Shown: positions 15,363-20,244 of the stretch, piece after piece
How positions within the stretch are numbered: position 1 is the first letter of the stretch
How the letters are laid out: the number at the start of each line of letters is the position of its first letter
From: JAPUIN01 sp041580375
Lineage (GTDB): Bacteria; Acidobacteriota; Polarisedimenticolia; Gp22-AA2
Length of the DNA stretch: 20,244 nt
Assembly (NCBI GenBank): GCA_041580375.1
Contig: JBFGDZ010000051.1
Coordinates: forward strand, 1 to 20,244
Reading direction: 5' to 3'
Program-made: the position numbers and the translations under genes
Notes under the pieces: generated by a model
Databases searched by the model: none
The model's input: the letters and a program-made list of their open reading frames with translations, nothing else
What the model was told of the DNA's origin: nothing

Positions 15363-15589
15363 CCTAGGAGCCCGTCCGGGTATTTCGTGGGGTCGCGCGC
15401 CTGGGGCTTGCGAGGCGAGGACAAGGAGCGACGAGGAGGCGATGGGGTCCATCACCGACGAGGCGCGACGCCGTCAGCGCTGTTGCCGTTCCTCCGCGAT
15501 GGATCCCCATCGCGTCGTCGCGGCGCCTCGCATCCGGCGCCACGGCGCTCCGAACGCGGCTCGACGCAATACCCGGACAGGCTCCTAGG
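15363..15589. mobile_element. MITE-like 227-bp foldback element with terminal inverted repeats
   Basis: The two ends (15363-15384 and 15568-15589) are inverted repeats of 22 bp with one mismatch: CCTAGGAGCC, then C or T, then GTCCGGGTATT. The similarity continues weakly inward, and a second matched pair, GCGATGGGG(A)TCCATC, sits near the centre (15439-15453 and 15498-15513), so the whole element can fold on itself. CTAG at 15364-15367 and 15585-15588 could be a 4-bp target duplication of the YTAR type used by IS5-group transposases, leaving termini that begin GAGCC. There is no transposase gene inside. It fills most of the 342-base gap between the divergent pncB-like gene and recG; the rest of that gap (15301-15362 and 15590-15642) shows only recG's ribosome site. 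Confidence 0.75.
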
Positions 15590-15642
15590 CGCCGGGGCGC
15601 GCCCCTCGTCACCCGACCGTCGCCGTCCCGGCGGGAGGGCCC

Positions 15643-17751
15643 TTGACCGATCCGGCGACGCCCCTGCGCTTCATCCGGGGAATCGGACCCCGCCGCGCCG
15701 CCGAGCTGGAATCGCGCGGCCTGCGATGCGTGGAGGATCTGCTCTTCCACCTCCCGTTCCGCTACGAGGATCGCAGCCGGTTCCTGCCGATCGCGGGGCT
15801 TCTACCCGGCGTGCGCGGCACCGTCAGGGCGCGCATCGTCACGTCGGCCCTGAGACGCACGCGGGTCCGGCGTTTCACGATCTTCGAGGCGCTGGTCGAG
15901 GACGACAGCGGATCGATCCGCGCCGTCTTCTTCAACCAGCCGTGGCTGCGCACGCTCTTCGCGCCGGGCCGCCAGGTCGTCCTCCACGGCCAGGCGGAGA
16001 TCGCGCGATCCGGCCGGCGGGGCCTCGTGCTGCAGAGCCCGCAGTTCGAGATCCTGTCCGAAGGGGACGAGGAGACGATCCACGCGGGGCGCGTCGTGCC
16101 GATCTACGGCCGCCTGCCGGGGCTTTCGACCCGCGCGATCCGCCGCATCGTGCATGACGTTCTCGAGTCGCTCCCGGCCGACCTGCCCGATCCGCTCCCG
16201 GCGGGCCTGGCCGGGGCGCGCGGATTCCCGTCGCGCCGCGAGGCGTTCCGGCAGGCCCACTTTCCTCCCGAGAGCGTCGATCCGGACGCCCTGCTCGGCG
16301 AACGGACGCCGGCGCACCGCAGGCTGATTTTCGAGGAGTTCTTCTTCCTCCAGCTCGGCTTCGCCCTGTCGCGGCGTGAGGACGAGGCCCTGCCCCTGCG
16401 CCCCGGCCTGAGGGTCGACGATCGGATCCGCGCGCGGCTGCGTGACGCCCTCCCGTTCCGCCTCACCCCCGCGCAGCGGCGCGCCCTCAAGGAGATCGCC
16501 GACGATCTGATGGGCCGGCGCCCCATGAACCGCCTGCTCCAGGGTGACGTCGGCAGCGGCAAGACGATCGTCGCGCTGATGGCCGCGCTCCTGGTCGCCG
16601 AGAACGGTCATCAGATCGCGTTCATGGCCCCCACGGAGATCCTCGCGGAGCAGCATCATCGCTCCATCAACCGTCTCCTCGCCGGGCGCGGCGTCCGCGT
16701 GGCGCTTCTGACCTCGGGCGTGAAGGGGGAGCCCCGGAGACAGGTGCTGCGCGGGCTCAGGTCCGGCGCGATCCCGTTCCTGGTCGGCACGCACGCTCTG
16801 CTCGAGGGAGAAGTCGCCTTCCGCTCGCTGCGACTCGTGGTGATCGACGAGCAGCACCGTTTCGGCGTGGCCCAGCGGGCGCGGCTGCGCGCCAAGGGGG
16901 AGCAGCCGGACGTTCTTGTGATGACCGCCACGCCGATCCCGCGCTCGCTGGCCCTCACCGTGTACGGAGATCTCGACCTCTCCGTCATCGACGAGATGCC
17001 GCCGGGACGGCGTCCCGTCACCACGGTCGTGCGCGACGACCGCTCGCGCCGCCGCGTCTACGATTTCCTGCGCGCCCGCATCGGCGAGGGGAGGCAGGTC
17101 TATATCGTCTACCCGCTCGTCGGGGAGGCGAACGACAAGGACGTGAAGGCCGCCGTCGGGATGGCGGACCATCTCCGCCGCCGGATCTTCCCTGACGTCC
17201 GCGTGGGTCTGCTGCACGGCCGGATGCGGCCCGACGAGAGGGAAGCGACGATGGCCGACTTCGTCGGGGGGCGCATCGACGTGCTCGTCGCCACGACCGT
17301 CATCGAGGTCGGCATCGACGTGCCCAACGCCGCCGTGATGATGATCGAGCAGGCCGAGCGCTTCGGTCTTTCGCAGCTGCACCAGCTGCGCGGCCGCGTC
17401 GGGCGCGGACCGCACGCATCGTACTGCATCCTGATGGCGGGACCGGGAGGGACCGAGGAGGCGCGGCGCCGCCTGGAGGTGATGTGCGACACGACCGACG
17501 GCTTCCTCATTGCGCGACGCGATCTGGAGATCCGGGGACCCGGCGAGTTTCTCGGCACGCGCCAGTCCGGCATTCCGGATCTGAGGGCGGGCGACATCCT
17601 GCGGGATCACGACATCCTCGAGGACGCGCGCCGGGAGGCCTTCCTCGCCGCCGCCCGCATGCGCGACGGGAGCGAGCCGGGGCGGCGCGCCATCGTGGAG
17701 CACCTGGAGCGCCGCTGGGCGGGACGCCTGGGGATGGTCCGGGTCGGCTGA
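15643..17751 (+). CDS. recG: ATP-dependent DNA helicase RecG
   Basis: The 702-residue helicase remodels stalled replication forks and branched recombination intermediates. The N-terminal wedge/OB part begins with FIRGIGPRRAAELESRG and contains LVEDDSGSIRAVFFNQPWL. The motor has Walker A GDVGSGKT (301-308), MAPTEILAEQH, D402-E-Q-H405 in the second Walker motif, TATPIPRSLALT, ATTVIEVGIDVPNA and motif VI QLRGRVGRG; the C-terminal block RRDLEIRGPGEFLGTRQSG is the RecG TRG region. Length is normal for the family. The start is TTG at 15643, preceded by GGGAGG six bases upstream. It faces the DUF2064 gene with only 8 bp between stop codons. Its promoter must lie in or beyond the foldback element upstream, since only 53 bases separate the two. 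Confidence 0.97.
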   Translation: MTDPATPLRFIRGIGPRRAAELESRGLRCVEDLLFHLPFRYEDRSRFLPIAGLLPGVRGTVRARIVTSALRRTRVRRFTIFEALVEDDSGSIRAVFFNQPWLRTLFAPGRQVVLHGQAEIARSGRRGLVLQSPQFEILSEGDEETIHAGRVVPIYGRLPGLSTRAIRRIVHDVLESLPADLPDPLPAGLAGARGFPSRREAFRQAHFPPESVDPDALLGERTPAHRRLIFEEFFFLQLGFALSRREDEALPLRPGLRVDDRIRARLRDALPFRLTPAQRRALKEIADDLMGRRPMNRLLQGDVGSGKTIVALMAALLVAENGHQIAFMAPTEILAEQHHRSINRLLAGRGVRVALLTSGVKGEPRRQVLRGLRSGAIPFLVGTHALLEGEVAFRSLRLVVIDEQHRFGVAQRARLRAKGEQPDVLVMTATPIPRSLALTVYGDLDLSVIDEMPPGRRPVTTVVRDDRSRRRVYDFLRARIGEGRQVYIVYPLVGEANDKDVKAAVGMADHLRRRIFPDVRVGLLHGRMRPDEREATMADFVGGRIDVLVATTVIEVGIDVPNAAVMMIEQAERFGLSQLHQLRGRVGRGPHASYCILMAGPGGTEEARRRLEVMCDTTDGFLIARRDLEIRGPGEFLGTRQSGIPDLRAGDILRDHDILEDARREAFLAAARMRDGSEPGRRAIVEHLERRWAGRLGMVRVG

Positions 17752-17759
17752 CGCCCCGT

Positions 17760-18470
17760 TCAGGGCAGGCGGCCGCCCTCTTCGAGCGCCAGCACGAACG
17801 ACTCGGTGCGATCGGGGCCGAAGCCGCGCCAGCGCGCCGCGTCGCGCCGCACGCGGCGGAGGTCCTCGGGCCGGTCCACGTCGTACCAGGGCGGGAGCAG
17901 CGAGGGGCGCCGCCCCAGGCGCAGGAGGCCGCGCAGGGTCGATTCGAGAACGGCGCCGCTCCCCCATGAAAGCCCCTCGAACAGGCCGGGCGGAGGCGTC
18001 CGGGCGCCGATCAGGTAATAGCCCCCGTCCAATGCGGGTCCGAGCACGACGCCGCTCCCGCGTGCGACCTTTTCGCAGGCCGACTCCAGCCATTCCGGCG
18101 GGAGGGTCGGACTGTCGGAGCCGAAGATCACGGCCCCGCCCGCCCCCGACCTCCCGAGGTCCGCGAAGGTGTTCCGAAGACGCGCGCCCAGGTCATCGCC
18201 GCGTTGCGGCAGACGCTCCATCCCGCGGGAGGCCTGCGCCAGCGATCCGAGCGCCGCGGGGTCCCCGGAGGGGTCCCACGTCTCGCTGAAGGCGAGCACG
18301 GGCCGCGCGCCGGCGCGATCCGCCACGAGGCGCAGGAGACGAACGCTGTCCTCGAGCAAGGAGAGATGAAGCACGAGGCGCTCCTCCGGGTCGAGGAGCG
18401 CCTCCATGCGTGTCTTGACGGCGCCCTTCCGCGGGATCCTGGCGTACAGGACGAGGTGCGTCGCGCTCAC
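17760..18470 (-). CDS. DUF2064 / TIGR04282 arsenosugar-type glycosyltransferase (MobA-like fold)
   Basis: The 236-residue protein opens with LVLYARIPRKGAVKTRM, has FGSDSPTLPPEWL with metal-binding D119, and GPALDGGYYLIGA, the three hallmark blocks of TIGR04282/DUF2064 nucleotidyl- or glycosyl-transferase-like proteins. The family is named for co-occurrence with arsenosugar genes; its biochemical reaction is not well established. The GTG start at 18470 overlaps the lipoprotein stop as GTGA, so translation is probably coupled. Being last in a cytochrome oxidase operon is unusual for the family. No arsenic gene such as arsM is in the window, so an arsenic role is only a family label. The partner family member TIGR04283 is at 6550-7302. 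Confidence 0.88.
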   Translation of the reverse strand: MSATHLVLYARIPRKGAVKTRMEALLDPEERLVLHLSLLEDSVRLLRLVADRAGARPVLAFSETWDPSGDPAALGSLAQASRGMERLPQRGDDLGARLRNTFADLGRSGAGGAVIFGSDSPTLPPEWLESACEKVARGSGVVLGPALDGGYYLIGARTPPPGLFEGLSWGSGAVLESTLRGLLRLGRRPSLLPPWYDVDRPEDLRRVRRDAARWRGFGPDRTESFVLALEEGGRLP

Positions 18471-19252
18471 CCGCCGAAGGTCAGGCTGGCCTCCGCCGTC
18501 CCTTTCGCCTGCACCGTGACCGACTGGGTCTTGGTGCCGAGCGTCTCGTGCCAGACGGTGAGCTTGTAAGTGCCGGGCGGCACGCCGTCGAGCGAGTAGC
18601 TGCCGTCGGGCGCCGTGACGGCGTAATACGGGTGCTTGGCGACGACGATCCAGGCGTTCATCCAGTTGTGCACATCGCAACTCACCCGCACGATGTCGGG
18701 CTCCGCGAACGACGTCTTCAGCACCTTGCGGAACTTCGGCTGCGCCATGTTGATCGGCGCGTTCTTTTCGGGGTACGTGTGGATGTTGTGAAGGATCCCG
18801 TCGTTGTTGAGAATCTCCATCTCGACTCCCGCCGGGACGACGATCACGTGCGGGTAGAACCAGCATCCGCGCTGATCGAGCTGCGGGGTCGCGGCGTCGA
18901 ACGTCTTGCCTCCCGTGACCGGATCGATCGAGACGACGGCGTACCGGATGCCCCCATCCGATGCGACCACGAGGCTCTCGGAGACGTGTTTCTCCTTTCC
19001 GCAGACCTGCTGATCCTTGGTCGCCTTGATCTCCTCCCGCGGAGGGGGGGTTCCCTTGTAGGTGATCCGGCCCCGGATCGTGCCGGCGTCGGCGGCGACT
19101 GCGCTGGCGGCGGGGGCCGCGGCGGCCGGCTCGGGCGCGGCCGCGGTCGGCGTCGCGCCGGTCGGGGCGGGGGCCTCGCCTCCGCCGCAGGCGGCGGTGG
19201 CGGCGGCGATGAGCACGGTGCTGGCGAGCACGCTGAGTTGGTATCGCGTCAT
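18467..19252 (-). CDS. Lipoprotein with cupredoxin-like and carboxypeptidase-regulatory-like domains
   Basis: The 261-residue protein has a signal peptide ending in TAAC, with C22 as probable lipid-modified cysteine, then an Ala/Pro-rich linker to about residue 56. The middle (57-205) resembles cupredoxin-like proteins of oxidase operons: HNIHTY with H155 and H158, then C192-D-V-H195-N-W-M198, which could form a mononuclear copper site. C84 and C130 could form a disulfide. A beta-sandwich of the carboxypeptidase-regulatory type (YAVTAPDGSYSLDGVPPGTYKLTVWHETL) ends the protein. The start ATG at 19252 has a perfect GGAGGA six bases upstream. It follows oxidase subunit IV by 83 bp. It probably sits outside the membrane and may carry copper or electrons to the oxidase; that role is inferred. 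Confidence 0.85.
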   Translation of the reverse strand: MTRYQLSVLASTVLIAAATAACGGGEAPAPTGATPTAAAPEPAAAAPAASAVAADAGTIRGRITYKGTPPPREEIKATKDQQVCGKEKHVSESLVVASDGGIRYAVVSIDPVTGGKTFDAATPQLDQRGCWFYPHVIVVPAGVEMEILNNDGILHNIHTYPEKNAPINMAQPKFRKVLKTSFAEPDIVRVSCDVHNWMNAWIVVAKHPYYAVTAPDGSYSLDGVPPGTYKLTVWHETLGTKTQSVTVQAKGTAEASLTFGG

Positions 19253-19335
19253 GGTCGTTCCTCCGGAGCGAGAGCGGCCTCCCCGCGTCGAAGGGCCGGG
19301 GAGCCGACGGATCTCAGAGCATGGCCGGCCCCCCG

Positions 19336-19635
19336 TTAGTGGGGCAGCCAGCGTATATGGGTCGTGGCGTCGGGAACCAGTCCGATGTACAGGATCGCGG
19401 AAAGCAGGAGCGGGCTCATCACCACGAGGATCAGCGGCCCGCGCTCGAACTTCAGGTGCATGAAGTATGCCGCGACGAGCGCCGCTTTCGCGAGCGCGAA
19501 GGCGCACAGCGAGATGACCATGAGAGAGCGCGGCATGTGCACGTAGACGACGCCCACCTCGGCGATGGTCAGCACCAGGAGCGAGAACCAGACTCCCCAA
19601 TAATTCGGTTCCGCGTGATCGGCGCCACTCGACAC
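19336..19635 (-). CDS. coxD: Cytochrome c oxidase subunit IV
   Basis: The 99-residue protein has three hydrophobic helices (about 12-33, 38-61 and 69-88) and the AKAALVAAYFMHLKFE signature of the prokaryotic oxidase subunit IV family, a small accessory subunit of caa3-type heme-copper oxidases. The start is GTG at 19635 with GGAGA about six bases upstream. It lies 18 bp after the subunit III gene, in the usual III-IV order. Confidence 0.93.
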   Translation of the reverse strand: MSSGADHAEPNYWGVWFSLLVLTIAEVGVVYVHMPRSLMVISLCAFALAKAALVAAYFMHLKFERGPLILVVMSPLLLSAILYIGLVPDATTHIRWLPH

Positions 19636-19653
19636 GGTGATCTCCCCGAATGA

Positions 19654-20244
19654 TCAGATCAGGTACACGAAGGTGAAGACCAGGATCCAGATCAGATCCA
19701 CGAAGTGCCAGTACAGTCCCGCGATCTCCACCGAGCTGTTGCGCTCGCGGCTGTACCCTCCGCGCGCACCCTTGATGAAGATGCACAGCAGGTAAATGAC
19801 GCCCGAGAGGACGTGACAGCCGTGGAAGCCGGTCAGGATGTAGAACGTCGCTCCGAACAGGCTCGATTGAATCGTCAGCCCCGTGTGGATGAGATGCGTC
19901 CACTCGTATGCCTGGATGCCGAGGAAGATCGACCCGCCCAGCATCGTGCCGAAGAGCCATTTCAGGAGTCCTGAGCGATCGCCCCGGCGGATCGCGGAGA
20001 GCGCCTTGACCATCGTGACGCTGCTGCAGATCAATATGAAGGTGTTGAGCGCCGTCAGGGGGACGTCCAGCTTGGTGGCCGGCACCGGCCAGGTCGGATC
20101 CCCCATCCTCACCGAGGCGTACGCTGCGAGAAGGCCCGCGAACGACATGGCGTCCGAGCAGAGGAACACCCACATCATGAGCTTCCCCCACCCGGGGGTG
20201 AGGGGCGACTCGAACCGGTCCGCGTGCGTGAGGCTGGCCGCTTC
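19654..20244 (-). CDS. coxC: Cytochrome c oxidase subunit III, 5' end beyond the window
   Basis: The 196 residues present cover most of the protein, a multi-helix membrane subunit of the aa3-type terminal oxidase. The visible N-terminal part reads SPLTPGWGKLMMWVFLCSD, matching the first helix region of the family, so the frame runs on past the right edge and the ATGs at 20178 and 20175 are internal. Conserved family features include TGFHGCHVLSGVIYL and, at the C terminus, YWHFVDLIWILVFTFVYLI. It is followed by coxD after 18 bp. Subunits I and II are expected just outside the window. Confidence 0.95.
   Translation of the reverse strand, partial: EAASLTHADRFESPLTPGWGKLMMWVFLCSDAMSFAGLLAAYASVRMGDPTWPVPATKLDVPLTALNTFILICSSVTMVKALSAIRRGDRSGLLKWLFGTMLGGSIFLGIQAYEWTHLIHTGLTIQSSLFGATFYILTGFHGCHVLSGVIYLLCIFIKGARGGYSRERNSSVEIAGLYWHFVDLIWILVFTFVYLI

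Noticed and set aside
15364..15750. Open frames crossing the MITE-like element on both strands
   Set aside because: They arise from the palindromic sequence itself: frames on opposite strands both end in NTRTGS. Neither has a start site or a recognisable domain.

Overview
The window is about two-thirds G+C by eye, densely packed, and almost entirely chromosomal housekeeping. Gene content (UvrB/UvrC, RecG, a class A penicillin-binding protein, an aerobic cytochrome c oxidase operon, alanine dehydrogenase, a nicotinate phosphoribosyltransferase) points to a free-living aerobic bacterium with peptidoglycan. The combination of an oxidase operon carrying a cupredoxin-like/carboxypeptidase-regulatory lipoprotein, arsenosugar-type glycosyltransferase families and an orphan HPr-kinase-like ATPase would fit Acidobacteriota or another deep-branching high-GC phylum. 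That placement is inference, because no rRNA gene is present.

Layout. 1-4349 (minus): the start of a membrane-anchored alpha/beta hydrolase cut by the window edge, then uvrC and uvrB, 11 bp apart. 4437-7302: a small accessory island. A plus-strand HPr-kinase-related ATPase meets, tail to tail on a shared CTAG, a minus-strand fusion of an S24/S26-peptidase-like domain to a SAM methyltransferase; the fusion is preceded in its operon by a TIGR04283-type glycosyltransferase. 7468-10236 (plus): penicillin-binding protein 1A. 10285-12930 (minus): aldehyde dehydrogenase followed by alanine dehydrogenase, behind a strong promoter with a palindrome in its spacer and a hairpin over the ribosome binding site. 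12931-13276: non-coding, holding that promoter and a 101-nt foldback of unknown nature. 13277-15300 (minus): nicotinate phosphoribosyltransferase and a translationally coupled NUDIX hydrolase, a probable NAD-salvage pair. 15363-15589: a 227-bp foldback element with near-perfect inverted termini, a MITE-like insertion between the divergent pncB-like and recG genes. 15643-17751 (plus): recG. 17760-20244 (minus): cytochrome oxidase subunits III and IV, a lipoprotein with a possible copper site, and a DUF2064/TIGR04282 gene whose start overlaps the lipoprotein stop.

Most unusual features. (1) The methyltransferase fusion, whose peptidase-like domain has lost both expected catalytic residues, set beside an HPr-kinase-like ATPase without visible HPr or PTS genes. 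(2) The MITE-like foldback. (3) The regulatory architecture in front of the aldehyde dehydrogenase. (4) The structured non-coding stretch at 13134-13234. (5) A hydrolase with glycine where the nucleophilic serine should be. No rRNA, tRNA, CRISPR array, complete insertion sequence or phage gene was recognised.
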